From Methylomonas paludis (lineage in GTDB: Bacteria > Pseudomonadota > Gammaproteobacteria > Methylococcales > Methylomonadaceae), in assembly GCF_018734325.1 (NCBI RefSeq), contig NZ_CP073754.1, positions 868,001 through 932,000 of the forward strand: a DNA stretch of 64,000 nucleotides. Reading direction: 5' to 3'. Shown one piece after another: positions 48,531 through 57,074 of this stretch (positions within the stretch are counted from its first letter, which is position 1; every line of letters begins with the position of its first letter). Position numbers and translations under genes: made by a program. Under the pieces are notes generated by a model. It was given only the letters and a program-made list of their open reading frames with translations, did no database searches and was not told the DNA's origin.

Positions 48531-49330
48531 TGGAGTCAGCTTACATTTTTCCACGCTCGTAAGGCGGGTGTCAGGTAAGGTGGATTCGCCGCAGGCAATC
48601 CATCGCACCACCTTCAAACCTGTCCGGCCATTGCTCTCACCAAAAGCCCTACCCGAACCAAACCAACCAAATAAATGGAGTCAGCTTACATTTTCCCAGC
48701 TCGTAAGGCGGGTGTCAGGTAGGGTGGATTCGCCGCAGGCAATCCACCGTACCACCTTCAAACCTGTCCGGCCATTGCTCTCACCAAAATCCCTACCCGA
48801 ACCAAACCAACCAAATAATGGAGTCAGCTTACATTTTTCCACGATCGTAAGGCGGGTGTCAGGTAGGGTGGATTCGCCGCAGGCAATCCACCGCACCACC
48901 TTCAAACCTGTCCGGCCTTTGTGCTCTCACCAAAAGCCCTACCCGAACCAAACCAACCAGATAATGGAGTCAGCTTACATTTTCCCACGCTCGTAAGGCG
49001 GGTGTCAGGTAGGGTGGATTCGCCGCAGGCAATCCACCGCACCACCTTCAAACCGGTCCGGCCTTTGCTCTCACCAAAATCCCTACCCGAACCAAACCAA
49101 CCAGATAATGGAGTCAGCTTACATTTTCCCACGCTCGTAAGGCGGGTGTCAGGTAGGGTGGATTCGCCGCAGGCAATCCACCGCACCACCTTCAAACCTG
49201 TCCGGCCATTGCTCTCACCAAAATCCCTACCCGAACCAAACCAACCAAATAATGGAGTCAGCTTACATTTTTCCACGCTCGTAAGGCGGGTGTCAGGTAG
49301 GGTGGATTCGCCGCAGGCAATCCACCGCAC
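48531..49330. repeat. tandem array of family B, six ~144-bp units
   Basis: Units begin (tggagtcagcttacattt) at 48531, 48676, 48819, 48965, 49109 and 49253, so the periods are 143-146 bp. Each contains ggcgggtgtcaggtagggtgg, the hairpin ggtggatt...aatccacc and accaaaccaaccaaataatgg. The first unit begins directly at the stop codon of the GT-C gene. The sixth unit is truncated into the IS remnant. The open frames on both strands of the array are repetitive and not genes. Confidence 0.85.
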
Positions 49331-49337
49331 TACACTC

Positions 49338-49396
49338 GTAACGAATTGCAGCAAATAGCTGCTGAACCGTGTGTCCAGAAAGGTGTTCACACATCA
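49338..49396 (+). mobile_element. IS3-type terminal remnant
   Basis: The end sequence tgtgtccagaaaggtgttca/cacatcag at about 49369-49395 matches the IS end at 3151-3177 (minus strand) with few changes. It is preceded by RNELQQIAA-stop, which would be the last residues of the transposase. Only the 3' tip is left, directly after the family B array. Confidence 0.5.
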
Positions 49397-49407
49397 GAAT
49401 GGGGGGA

Positions 49408-49665
49408 TCATTGCAAGCGTACGTGTTGAGAATCGATAATTTGGGCTTTGATGGAAAATCCGGCTTCCAGGGATTCCAATAGCAATTGCAGATTGGCGAT
49501 TTTAAAAGTGCCGCTGATTTTCAAATCGTACAGTTTATGGTCGGCAAAAATCAGTTTACCGTGGTGATTTCCGAGTCAGTATTCAAAACAATCTGGCTAC
49601 CGTAACAAACAAGCCAAGATGCAAAGAGTGCTATCAAGAATAGACGCTTCAGAAAAATTCAATGT
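49408..49665 (-). pseudogene. frameshifted remnant with FecR C-terminal-like domain
   Basis: On the minus strand, a TTG after AGGAG would, with one base removed from a T-run, read MNFLKRLFLIALFASWLVCY. A second frameshift near 49565 leads into GKLIFADHKLYDLKISGTFK...LESLEAGFSIKAQIID and stop at 49408. The second part resembles the C-terminal (STN-like) domain of FecR anti-sigma sensors; the first part resembles a membrane or signal segment. The N-terminal part of a normal FecR is missing. Non-functional in my reading. Confidence 0.45.
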
Positions 49666-49707
49666 GGTCTCCTATATAGTTCTACTTTTCAGGCCTTTAC
49701 AGGGCAA

Positions 49708-50082
49708 CTACCCGCCAAAATCATAAATCAAATACCTGTCCACCAAAGGCCTCAACACCTGCATAGCCGGCTGCAAATACAACGGATTTTTCAAAAAATC
49801 CTCATAAGCCGCCCGGCTGGCAAAACTGGCCGACACCGCCACATCATACGACTCATCCACCGCCGCATTAGGCCGTTCCCGCTTGATCACCGCCGGTTCC
49901 GCCACCTGATAAGACAACACCCCCGGTAGCGCTGCCAGCCCCCGGCTGGCCTCAATATACTGGGCGCGCGCCGCCGCATCCCCATGCTGCTTCAGCCAGA
50001 TCACCACCACATGCTGTAACGGCTCGGCAAAAGCCTGCCCACTCAACAACAACAGCATCACACTTAATAACAAAACGCTCAT
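49708..50082 (-). CDS. exported Dabb-domain protein in the heme d1 operon
   Basis: 124 residues with a signal peptide (about 1-19, ending GQAFAEP) followed by a Dabb (stress-responsive dimeric alpha/beta barrel) domain: LQHVVVIWLKQHGDAAARAQYIEASRGLAALPGVLSYQV...YDVAVSASFASRAAYEDFLKNPLY. Its start overlaps the nirJ stop by 4 bp (ATGA), so it belongs to the operon. Dabb proteins are usually cytosolic; a periplasmic one here could handle heme d1 or its precursor. That is speculation from position. Confidence 0.8.
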   Translation of the reverse strand: MSVLLLSVMLLLLSGQAFAEPLQHVVVIWLKQHGDAAARAQYIEASRGLAALPGVLSYQVAEPAVIKRERPNAAVDESYDVAVSASFASRAAYEDFLKNPLYLQPAMQVLRPLVDRYLIYDFGG

Positions 50083-51242
50083 GCCGGCTCCTCTATCAAC
50101 TCATGCAAACCAATCTCGGCATCGGTCAAATAACAGCCCGGATCTTCCTGCCAGAAACTGCCGGTCAACTGCTGCGCCCGCACCCTGGTATTGCCGTTAC
50201 AAATCGCTTGATGCGCACAGGCGCCGCAACGCCCCAACAGTGGCCGCGGCGTAGCCTTCAGCCCCGCCATCAACGGGTCGGACACATCCTGCCAGATCGC
50301 CGAAAACGGCCGCTGCCGGACATTACCCAGCGAATAATGCCACCAGAAAGTGTCTGGATGCACATAGCCCAGATTATCGATATTAGCCACATTCACCCCC
50401 GAAGCATTGCCGCCCCATTGCCGCAACTTGGCCTGTACATGCGCCACCCGCTCAGGAAACCGCCGTTGCAGCCAATGCAGAAAATACACCGCATCCGCAT
50501 CATTATTACCCGTCACCACCTCACGCTGTAGCCCTTGCTGCTCCCAGCGCAGCGCCTGCTCAAACAAAGCATCCATCACCTGTCGGGTCAGTACAAACGC
50601 CGCGTCATCCTTGCGATTTTTATAACCGCGCCCGCCATAATTCAAATGCGACAAATAAAACTTGTCGATGTCCTCAGCATCCATCAGTTCCAGCATGGCC
50701 GGAAAATCCGCAGCATTGTCCTGAGTCAGCGTATAACGCACCCCGGCCTTGATGCCGTGTTCCCGGCACAAGCGGATACCGGCCAGCGCCGCGTCAAAAC
50801 TGCCGGATTTCTGCCGAAACTTATCATGCGCAGCCTGCATACCATCCAGGCTCACGCCGATATATTGATAATTGATGGCAGCGATTTGGGCGATATTGTC
50901 CGGCGTAATCAGCGTCCCGTTACTGGACAGCGCCACATAAAAACCCATATCTTTGGCACGTTGGGAAATCGTGAAGATATCCGGATGCAGCAAAGGCTCG
51001 CCACCGGAAAAAATCAGTACCGGTACCTTAAACGCCTTTAAATCATCCAGCACCGTATAAATTTCCGCCGTACTCAGCTCGCCCGGAAAATCAATATCAG
51101 CCGAGGTGGTATAACAATGCTTGCAGGTTAAATTACAGCGCCGGATCAAATTCCAGATCACCACCGGCCCAGCCGGCTTCCGCGCCGGCGTCAGCGGGGT
51201 AGGGTGCAACACTTCGCGCATATACTGGCTTAATCGAAACAT
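50079..51242 (-). CDS. nirJ: heme d1 biosynthesis radical SAM protein NirJ
   Basis: A 387-residue radical SAM enzyme of heme d1 synthesis; family members convert the propionate side chains of didecarboxysiroheme to the oxo groups. The 4Fe-4S motif is CNLTCKHCY near residue 35. It is followed by FSGGEPLLHPD and a C-terminal SPASM-like cluster region (CGACAHQAICNGN ... GCYL). Length and neighbourhood (after nirFDLGH) match Pseudomonas NirJ. AGGAA precedes the ATG. A 161-bp gap with an inverted repeat separates it from nirH. Confidence 0.93.
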   Translation of the reverse strand: MFRLSQYMREVLHPTPLTPARKPAGPVVIWNLIRRCNLTCKHCYTTSADIDFPGELSTAEIYTVLDDLKAFKVPVLIFSGGEPLLHPDIFTISQRAKDMGFYVALSSNGTLITPDNIAQIAAINYQYIGVSLDGMQAAHDKFRQKSGSFDAALAGIRLCREHGIKAGVRYTLTQDNAADFPAMLELMDAEDIDKFYLSHLNYGGRGYKNRKDDAAFVLTRQVMDALFEQALRWEQQGLQREVVTGNNDADAVYFLHWLQRRFPERVAHVQAKLRQWGGNASGVNVANIDNLGYVHPDTFWWHYSLGNVRQRPFSAIWQDVSDPLMAGLKATPRPLLGRCGACAHQAICNGNTRVRAQQLTGSFWQEDPGCYLTDAEIGLHELIEEPA

Positions 51243-51290
51243 ATTAATTCCTGGAAATGGAAAATGGGTTCAGGTTATTTTATTCAGCCC

Positions 51291-51363
51291 GTAGGGCGGG
51301 TTAGATGTGCGTAACACAACCAAACTATTGCAAACATCTCCCCGCACATCGTAACCCGCCTAG
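51291..51363. repeat. REP-like hairpin between nirH and nirJ
   Basis: GGCGGGTTA (about 51295-51303) pairs with TAACCCGCC (51352-51360), with an inner gatgtgcg/cgcacatc arm. It resembles widespread gtagggcgggtta-type REP sequences. It could stabilise or attenuate the nir transcript. Confidence 0.55.
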
Positions 51364-51403
51364 CCTCAGAATAAAGCAAAACTATCCCCAAAACGTCAAT
51401 CCA

Positions 51404-51880
51404 TCAAGATAACCTCAACCCAGTCTTCTTCAAAATCCGGCTACTATACAAAACCTCATGCCGCCGACAATCCGCCCCCAGCAAAACCGCAATCTGCGCT
51501 ACCTGCGCCTCGGCCTCAGCCGCCGTCTTGCCATGCACCATGGCAAACAGATTATACGGCCAGTCCGGCAAATGCCGGGGCCGCCGGTAACAATGGCTGA
51601 CAAAGCTCAGCGCCGCCACCGCCGCCCCCAACCTGTCGATCTCGGCATCATCCACATCCCACACCGTCATACCATTATGCTTATAGCCCAGCCGGTAATG
51701 ATTCGGCACCGCACCGATGCGGCGGATCACGCCCCCGTCCAGCATCGCCGTCAGCCGCTGCATCACCTCGGCAGCCGTCAAACCCAAGCTTTCCGCCAAG
51801 GCCAGATACGGCTCGGCCACCAATGGCAACCCGGCTTGAGTAGCCTGGATAATCTGCCGGTCTATCGCATCAAGCTGCAT
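51404..51880 (-). CDS. nirH: siroheme decarboxylase subunit NirH
   Basis: A 158-residue AsnC/Lrp-like protein. Together with NirD, L and G it decarboxylates siroheme to 12,18-didecarboxysiroheme. A winged helix (LDAIDRQIIQATQAGLPLV...LGLTAAEVMQRLTAML) is followed by IRRIGAVPNHYRLGYKHNGMTVWDV, with the HYRLGY signature of this group. Another signature block is SHCYRRPRHLPDWPYNLFAMVHG. Start and preceding nirG stop share one base. The letter H is assigned from gene order and length. Confidence 0.88.
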   Translation of the reverse strand: MQLDAIDRQIIQATQAGLPLVAEPYLALAESLGLTAAEVMQRLTAMLDGGVIRRIGAVPNHYRLGYKHNGMTVWDVDDAEIDRLGAAVAALSFVSHCYRRPRHLPDWPYNLFAMVHGKTAAEAEAQVAQIAVLLGADCRRHEVLYSSRILKKTGLRLS

Positions 51881-52323
51881 CAGGCCTCCAGTTGCAAACC
51901 CACATAATATTCATTGAGTTTGGGCATATTAAACACCGTCAAACCGGTTTGTGCGCTAATCGCCGCCAATACCTCGCCAACCTGTTCCGGCCGTTCTGTA
52001 GCCAGCACAAACCACATATTCAGACTGTGTTCGCGGGCGTAATTATGCGCCACTTCCACAAAAGCATTGACGATATCGGTCACTTCGGCAAAGCGCGCTT
52101 CCGGCACCTGCATGGCCGCCAGCGACAACGCGCCGCCCATTTGCTCGGCGTGATACATCGGGCCAAACCGCGTCAACAAGCCGCTGTCCAACTGCTGTTG
52201 CAGCCGCTCCAGCAACAGTTCGGTGCTTATGCCCAATTCCACAGCTACCTGGGCATAAGGTGCCGGGCAAATCGGCAGGCCTGTTTGCAAGCGATTGATA
52301 ATCGCCTTGTCCAACTCATCCAT
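51880..52323 (-). CDS. nirG: siroheme decarboxylase subunit NirG
   Basis: A 147-residue AsnC/Lrp-like siroheme decarboxylase subunit. Signatures are LLTRFGPMYHAEQMGGALSLAAMQVPEARF and VAHNYAREHSLNMWFVLATERPEQV. I use ATG 52323 (MDELDKAIINRLQTGLP); the frame is open upstream to 52410, but that stretch lies inside nirL and does not fit the family. It overlaps nirL by 8 bp and nirH by 1 bp. The length equals Pseudomonas NirG. Confidence 0.88.
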   Translation of the reverse strand: MDELDKAIINRLQTGLPICPAPYAQVAVELGISTELLLERLQQQLDSGLLTRFGPMYHAEQMGGALSLAAMQVPEARFAEVTDIVNAFVEVAHNYAREHSLNMWFVLATERPEQVGEVLAAISAQTGLTVFNMPKLNEYYVGLQLEA

Positions 52324-52822
52324 GTGCCGGCTCCAGTTGCTGCGCCGCCGACTGATACACCGCGCCGCGTTGTTTGAAACAGCGCCGGCTGAATAAAATT
52401 TCTTTGCCAAATCCGCCCAAGCCGCAACCGGTCACCAGCTCCGCCCATTGCTGCAACACCGTGTCCCGACTTTTACCGTGGATCATACAATACAGATTAT
52501 AGGGCCAGCGCTCACCCTGGCGCGGCCGCTGATAACATAAATTAATAAAAGCATAACTGCTGATTTGCCGGCCCAGTGCTTCCACCTGTTGATCCGGAAC
52601 ATCCAGCACTATCATGGCATTAGCCTGATAACCCAGTTGCCGGTGCTTCACCACCACCCCCCAGCGTTTAATCAGGCCCAACTGCCGCAACACCTGCAAG
52701 CGTTCGATCACCTCGGTTTCGCCGATGCCCAGTTGCGCGGCTATCGCCGCATAAGGCCGGGCCGTAATCGGCAGGCCGTGCTGCACGGCGGCAATTAATT
52801 GATAATCCACTGCGTCAATCAT
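52316..52822 (-). CDS. nirL: siroheme decarboxylase subunit NirL
   Basis: A 168-residue AsnC/Lrp-like siroheme decarboxylase subunit. It shares LIKRWGVVVKHRQLGYQANAMIVLDVP and INLCYQRPRQGERWPYNLYCMIHGKSR with NirH, marking it as the same structural type. The C-terminal ILFSRRCFKQRG is usual for NirL/NirH. It overlaps nirD and nirG by 8 bp each. The letter is assigned by operon order D-L-G-H. Confidence 0.88.
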   Translation of the reverse strand: MIDAVDYQLIAAVQHGLPITARPYAAIAAQLGIGETEVIERLQVLRQLGLIKRWGVVVKHRQLGYQANAMIVLDVPDQQVEALGRQISSYAFINLCYQRPRQGERWPYNLYCMIHGKSRDTVLQQWAELVTGCGLGGFGKEILFSRRCFKQRGAVYQSAAQQLEPAHG

Positions 52823-53270
52823 GCAAATTCAGTTCAAAACCCAGATTGATATAAAAATCCGCCAGCATCGGCAACGGCATGGTTTTCAGCCCGCTGCGCT
52901 GCTCAATATCGGCCAGCAAGGCCTGCAAATGATCGGCATCCCGGCCTATCAGCACAAACCACAGATTAAAGCGGTTTTCCCGTTCATAATTATGATTCAC
53001 TTCAGGATAACGGCTGATCAAATCCGCCACCCGCTGCAGTTCCGGCGGCGGCACCTGCATCGCCACCAGCGCACTGCTGCCTATATTGTTTGGCGCAATC
53101 ACCGGGCCGATGCGGCTGATCAGCTGCTGTTCACTCAGCGCCTCAAACGCTGCCAGCACTTCAGCTTCCGACACCCCCAACTGCTCAGCGATGTCCAGAT
53201 ACGGCCTGGGGCTTAACGGAAAATCCTGCTGATAATCATTCAGCAACTGTTTGTACAGCGGTGGCAGCAT
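52815..53270 (-). CDS. nirD: siroheme decarboxylase subunit NirD
   Basis: A 151-residue AsnC/Lrp-like siroheme decarboxylase subunit of the NirD/NirG type, with LISRIGPVIAPNNIGSSALVAMQVPPPELQRV and VNHNYERENRFNLWFVLIGRDADHL. It starts 3 bp after nirF and overlaps nirL by 8 bp. Length is the same as Pseudomonas NirD (about 150). Cytoplasmic. Confidence 0.88.
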   Translation of the reverse strand: MLPPLYKQLLNDYQQDFPLSPRPYLDIAEQLGVSEAEVLAAFEALSEQQLISRIGPVIAPNNIGSSALVAMQVPPPELQRVADLISRYPEVNHNYERENRFNLWFVLIGRDADHLQALLADIEQRSGLKTMPLPMLADFYINLGFELNLHD

Positions 53271-53273
53271 GGT

Positions 53274-54446
53274 TTACAAACCCAGTTGATTGGCACGGGC
53301 ACTAAAAAAAATCCCGCTGGGTTTATCAGCCGGCAATTGCCCGATCTCACTCAGCGTTTCAGTGTCATAAACCGCCACCCGGTTATCATCCCGGATCGCC
53401 AACCACACCGTTTCACCGCGCGGACTAAACTCCATATGCAGCACAGCTTTGCCGGGCTGCAGCGTTTTGCTCACGCTCAAATCCTTAACATCTATCACCT
53501 GTACCAATTGATTATCCGGCAGGGCAAAATTTACCCACACCTGACGCCCATCCGGCCGGGCGGTGACAAACACCGGTTGCCCGGCCACCGGAATCCGCTT
53601 CAGCAATTGCCAGGTATGCTTGTCTATCACCAGCACCTCATGCTGACCCACCGCCGGCACAAACAGCCAGTCGCCGCTGGCCGTCCAGCCCTGCAAATGC
53701 GGCATTTTATACACCGGCAGCTTTTCTTCATGAGCGCCATAATCCGGCAACACCCGGTTTACTCCGGCCTCAGGCTGCCATAAATCCAGCTTGGCCAGCC
53801 CGGTTTCGCCAAACAGACCGGCCAGATAATAACGGCCATCCGGCGTGAGTAGAGCGTCATAAGGCTGTTTACCGATTTGGCTGAATTTTTGAATTTGCGG
53901 CGCTTGCGGATTATGCAGATTCGCCACCCAGATTTGATCGGCATCAAACAGACTGAACACAAAGCGCTGATCAGAGGCATCGGCCAGGCCCACCACCTTG
54001 GACAGCAAACCCTCGCCATAGCTGGCCGGAATATCGGCGATCTGCTCCAGGGTGTCTGCAGCAAAAATCTTCACCCCGCCGGGTGTATAATTGGATACCG
54101 CAATCCAACGCCCATCCTGAGAAATCGCCCCGCCTATACTGTTACCGGCCTGGACTATGCGTTTCTCCAGCTTGTCCTGCAATAAATCGATTTTACTCAA
54201 GCCGCCGTCCCGGCCAAACACATAGGCATAGCGCTGATCCCTGGAAAACACCACCGAAGCATGCGACAAATCGCCCAGCTCGGTAATCCGGCTCAGCACC
54301 GCAATCCGGGTAGTATTCACAATCAGCACACTACCGGCTTCCCGCTCGATCACCACCCCCAGGTCACCGCTGCCGCGCAGCTCAGCAGTCGCACATCCAC
54401 CCAGCAGTCCAGCCGACACCACACACAGTACAAGCAAAAATTTCAT
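53274..54446 (-). CDS. nirF: heme d1 biosynthesis protein NirF
   Basis: 390 residues. The N-terminus MKFLLVLCVVSAGLLGGC is a lipoprotein signal, so the protein should be anchored in the periplasm. It is followed by a cd1-type eight-bladed propeller (GQHEVLVIDKHTWQLLKRIPVAGQPVFVTARPDGRQVWVNF) without a heme c domain. NirF acts on dihydro-heme d1 or its precursor late in the pathway. I use ATG 54446; an upstream in-frame start would bury the lipobox. It heads the nirFDLGHJ set, after a repeat array. Confidence 0.92.
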   Translation of the reverse strand: MKFLLVLCVVSAGLLGGCATAELRGSGDLGVVIEREAGSVLIVNTTRIAVLSRITELGDLSHASVVFSRDQRYAYVFGRDGGLSKIDLLQDKLEKRIVQAGNSIGGAISQDGRWIAVSNYTPGGVKIFAADTLEQIADIPASYGEGLLSKVVGLADASDQRFVFSLFDADQIWVANLHNPQAPQIQKFSQIGKQPYDALLTPDGRYYLAGLFGETGLAKLDLWQPEAGVNRVLPDYGAHEEKLPVYKMPHLQGWTASGDWLFVPAVGQHEVLVIDKHTWQLLKRIPVAGQPVFVTARPDGRQVWVNFALPDNQLVQVIDVKDLSVSKTLQPGKAVLHMEFSPRGETVWLAIRDDNRVAVYDTETLSEIGQLPADKPSGIFFSARANQLGL

Positions 54447-54823
54447 ATTACCCATAATCAAAATAGAGTGGACAGCCACCCGTAGCCTCGATGCAACGCA
54501 GTGGAATCGAGGAATTCACCGCACAACCTCAATCAAACCAGCAGCAGCAAAATTCAACAAAACCCTCTACCACTCACCGCCGCAACGCCTTAATCAGCCA
54601 CAAAGCCCCGTAGCCTCGATGCAACGCAGTGGAATCGAGGAATTCGCAGCACAGCCTCAACCAAACCAGCATCAGCAAAATTCAACAAAACCCTCTACCA
54701 CTCACCGCCGCAACGCCTTAATCAGCCACAAAGCCCCGTAGCCTCGATGCAACGCAGTGGAATCGAGGAATTCGCAGCACAGCCTCAATCAAACCAGCAC
54801 CAGCAAAATTCAACAAACCCCTA
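54447..54823. repeat. family A tandem array, three ~128-bp units
   Basis: Family A cores start at about 54482, 54610 and 54738 (period 128). The spacers contain cgcaacgccttaatcagcca and caaagc, which are almost identical to the 3' end of the adjacent cytochrome gene (54834-54860). So the unit appears to include a copy of that gene's tail. The array interrupts the nir operon between the cytochrome and nirF. Confidence 0.8.
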
Positions 54824-55129
54824 CTACTCCCGCAACGCCTTAACCAGCCACAAAGCATCCGCCTCACTCAACATCGAGCGCCACGGCGGCATCGCCGTAC
54901 CCTTCCGGCCCTGCAAAATCGTCGCAACTAAAAACTCATCGCTTTTCCCGGCCAAATCCGCCGCCAGCAAAGACGGCCCCAGGCCGCCCTTGCGTGACAA
55001 ACCATGACAGGCCCCGCAATCATGCTTGAGCAGATTGCTCAACTCCTGTTGCCGGGCCAAATCCGGCTCGGCCACCGCCACACTACAGCCCAGCAGCAAG
55101 ATCAAGCCCAGCCGTTCAGGGCCGGACAT
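54824..55129 (-). CDS. nirC: c-type cytochrome, NirC-like
   Basis: 101 residues: a signal peptide (about 1-20, LGLILLLGCSVAVAEP) and one class I heme c domain with CGACH and the distal Met in TAMPPWRSMLSEADALWLVKALRE. NirC-type cytochromes donate electrons in heme d1 maturation or to the reductase. I chose ATG 55129; the frame is open to 55165, deeper inside the previous gene. It overlaps that gene by 14 bp. The assignment as NirC is from size and place. Confidence 0.75.
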   Translation of the reverse strand: MSGPERLGLILLLGCSVAVAEPDLARQQELSNLLKHDCGACHGLSRKGGLGPSLLAADLAGKSDEFLVATILQGRKGTAMPPWRSMLSEADALWLVKALRE

Positions 55130-55424
55130 TCGCGTAATAACTAACGATATTATTAATATCCTCATCGCTCAGCGAACCGGCCACCGCATTCATCAAGTCA
55201 GACACTCGGGTCTTGTTGCGATACTGCTTCAGCGCCGACTTCAGATACTCTGGATCACGCCCGGCCAGCGGCGGGAAGGGCGCATCAGCACTGGGAGTTC
55301 GGATACCGTGACATTGCGAACACACCGCCGCCGCCTTTTCCTGACCGGCATACGGACTGGCCGCCTGACTTGCCCCGGCTGTCAGCAGCCCGGCTCCTGC
55401 CAATATCCATGCCAGCGCTCTCAT
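55116..55424 (-). CDS. c-type cytochrome (c4/c553-like, NirM-like role)
   Basis: 102 residues with a signal peptide (about 1-22, ending SQAASP) and one heme c site CSQCHG. It is followed by FPPLAGRDPEYLKSALKQYRNKTR and DLMNAVAGSLSDEDINNIVSYYANV (distal Met), typical of half a cytochrome c4. A periplasmic electron carrier, likely serving the cd1-type protein. The start overlaps the cd1 gene stop by 4 bp (ATGA), showing translational coupling. Confidence 0.85.
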   Translation of the reverse strand: MRALAWILAGAGLLTAGASQAASPYAGQEKAAAVCSQCHGIRTPSADAPFPPLAGRDPEYLKSALKQYRNKTRVSDLMNAVAGSLSDEDINNIVSYYANVRP

Positions 55425-56995
55425 TTCGCAGACTCCAGTTCGTCAGGCGACAGACCACGGGTCATATACTTCACCCGGCCCCTGGAAAATATCCCCGCCG
55501 GGCTTTCCATCGGGAAGGAGGCAACTTTCTGTAAGGTCACCGAATCATAAACCACCACCTCATCACCGCTGTAACCGGCGCTGATATATAGGAATTTACC
55601 ATCGGCGCTATATTCCGGGAAATAAGCATGGCCACCCACATCCAGGGTTTTCACCACTTCCAGGGTTTTCTTGTCTATCAATTGCACGGTGCGGGCGCGT
55701 CTGTCCTTGCTGATAATGTCCACTGCCACATAAGGCGCATTGGCATGTGCCGCCGGTGATTCAGTACCGCCGGATACCGGCACCTGTTTCACTACTTCCA
55801 TCTTGTCCAGATCCCAGACGCTGACCACAGTTTTATCGCAGTCGCCGAAATTGGTGCCAAAGCCCAGGGTGCGGCCATCCACCACCACCGCCGAACCACC
55901 GCCGACATGCGGTACGCAACCGGCAGGCAGTTTTTTGATGATTTCGCGTTTTTCCAGATCAATCGCCGCCACAATGCTGTCATCATAAGATGCCACCATC
56001 AGCTTTTTGCCGCCGTGAGTCAGGAAAGCATCATGCAGATGCCGGCCCACTTTTTCGATCCGGGTCACCGGAAAACCGTCTTTCAAATCCACCACCCAGA
56101 CTTGGCCGGCGTTTTCCAAAGCAATGGCAAAAATATCCGCATAAGGTGTGCCGATGATCATGCCGGAATCCGAAGACACTTGTTTGCCGTCCGGATCAAT
56201 CCCTTCCAATTCCAGGGTTTTCAAAGGCTCCAGCGTGTCGGCATCCAGGATAGTGGCGTTATGCGGCACAAAAGAGCCGGCCATCAGATACTTGCCGTCG
56301 CGCGATATGCCTATGGACGGGCCGTTAAAACCGGTCTTGACACTACGCACCGCCTGCATGGAATACAAATCAATCTTGTAAATTTCTGCAGTGTCGGTTT
56401 TCACATAAGCCCAGCGCGGGAAGGCCGGATTGAATTCAATGATATGCGCGGCAGTGCCGGTCGCCACTTCCCCAACTTTCTGCTGGGTGACGCTATTGAT
56501 AAACACGGCTTTGGAACCCGCGCCCCGGCCATATTTACCCCGCGCCGCCACCCCGATCAGATTAGACATATCGTCAATCTGATAACTGGGTTTGCTGGGC
56601 AGACTGGCTTCGTCTTTAATATAAACTTTCAGCGATTTGCGGGTGTCTTCCAGGGTCCAGGCCGGATTAGGCTGTTTCGGAGTAGCCTGTAAATGCTTGA
56701 TCACGCCGCGAATTTCATCATCGGACAGCTTGCCGTAAAACGGCGGCATCAAGGTGTCAAAGCTGCCGGTCATCACGATAGTGCGCAAAGCAGTCGGGCT
56801 GCGGCCCTTCAGCTTATCGGCATTCAGCGCCGGCGCCAGATAGCCGCCGTAATCCGCACCGTGACAACTGGCGCAATTGTCTTGATACAATTGGTTCATA
56901 TCCTCGGTTTTGGCCGCAACGCCGCCGCTGAACATGCCCAGGGCGATAGCGCTGCCCAGCAGGGAATGATGCAGTTTTTTTATTGTTGGTTTCAT
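55421..56995 (-). CDS. cytochrome cd1-type protein (NirS/NirN family)
   Basis: 524 residues: signal peptide (~1-30), heme c domain (CASCHG, MPPFYGKLSDDEIRGVIKHL), then a d1-binding eight-bladed propeller from ~residue 135. The d1-ligand His is in GTAAHIIEF. The catalytic His equivalent to NirS H327 is in GRHLHDAF. The second catalytic His (H369 in NFVHPTFG of P. aeruginosa NirS) is replaced in the aligned stretch AVVVDGRTLGFG. The C-terminus (ESPAGIFSRGRV) is NirF/NirN-like. NirN is the dihydro-heme d1 dehydrogenase; NirS the nitrite reductase. By active site it leans to NirN, but its leading operon place is NirS-like. AGGA precedes ATG 56995. Confidence 0.8.
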   Translation of the reverse strand: MKPTIKKLHHSLLGSAIALGMFSGGVAAKTEDMNQLYQDNCASCHGADYGGYLAPALNADKLKGRSPTALRTIVMTGSFDTLMPPFYGKLSDDEIRGVIKHLQATPKQPNPAWTLEDTRKSLKVYIKDEASLPSKPSYQIDDMSNLIGVAARGKYGRGAGSKAVFINSVTQQKVGEVATGTAAHIIEFNPAFPRWAYVKTDTAEIYKIDLYSMQAVRSVKTGFNGPSIGISRDGKYLMAGSFVPHNATILDADTLEPLKTLELEGIDPDGKQVSSDSGMIIGTPYADIFAIALENAGQVWVVDLKDGFPVTRIEKVGRHLHDAFLTHGGKKLMVASYDDSIVAAIDLEKREIIKKLPAGCVPHVGGGSAVVVDGRTLGFGTNFGDCDKTVVSVWDLDKMEVVKQVPVSGGTESPAAHANAPYVAVDIISKDRRARTVQLIDKKTLEVVKTLDVGGHAYFPEYSADGKFLYISAGYSGDEVVVYDSVTLQKVASFPMESPAGIFSRGRVKYMTRGLSPDELESAK

Positions 56996-57074
56996 TATTA
57001 TTCCTGTCATCCGCATAAAAAACCCAGCCCGAACCTGATTCCGGGCTGAGGCCATAAGATATTGACTCGCTATT

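Noticed and set aside
48412..49390. Open frames of 70-190 codons on both strands across the 144-bp array
   Set aside because: They consist only of repeat units (SGRVDSPQAIHRTTFKPVRP and its antisense) and run past the gene end; non-coding array.
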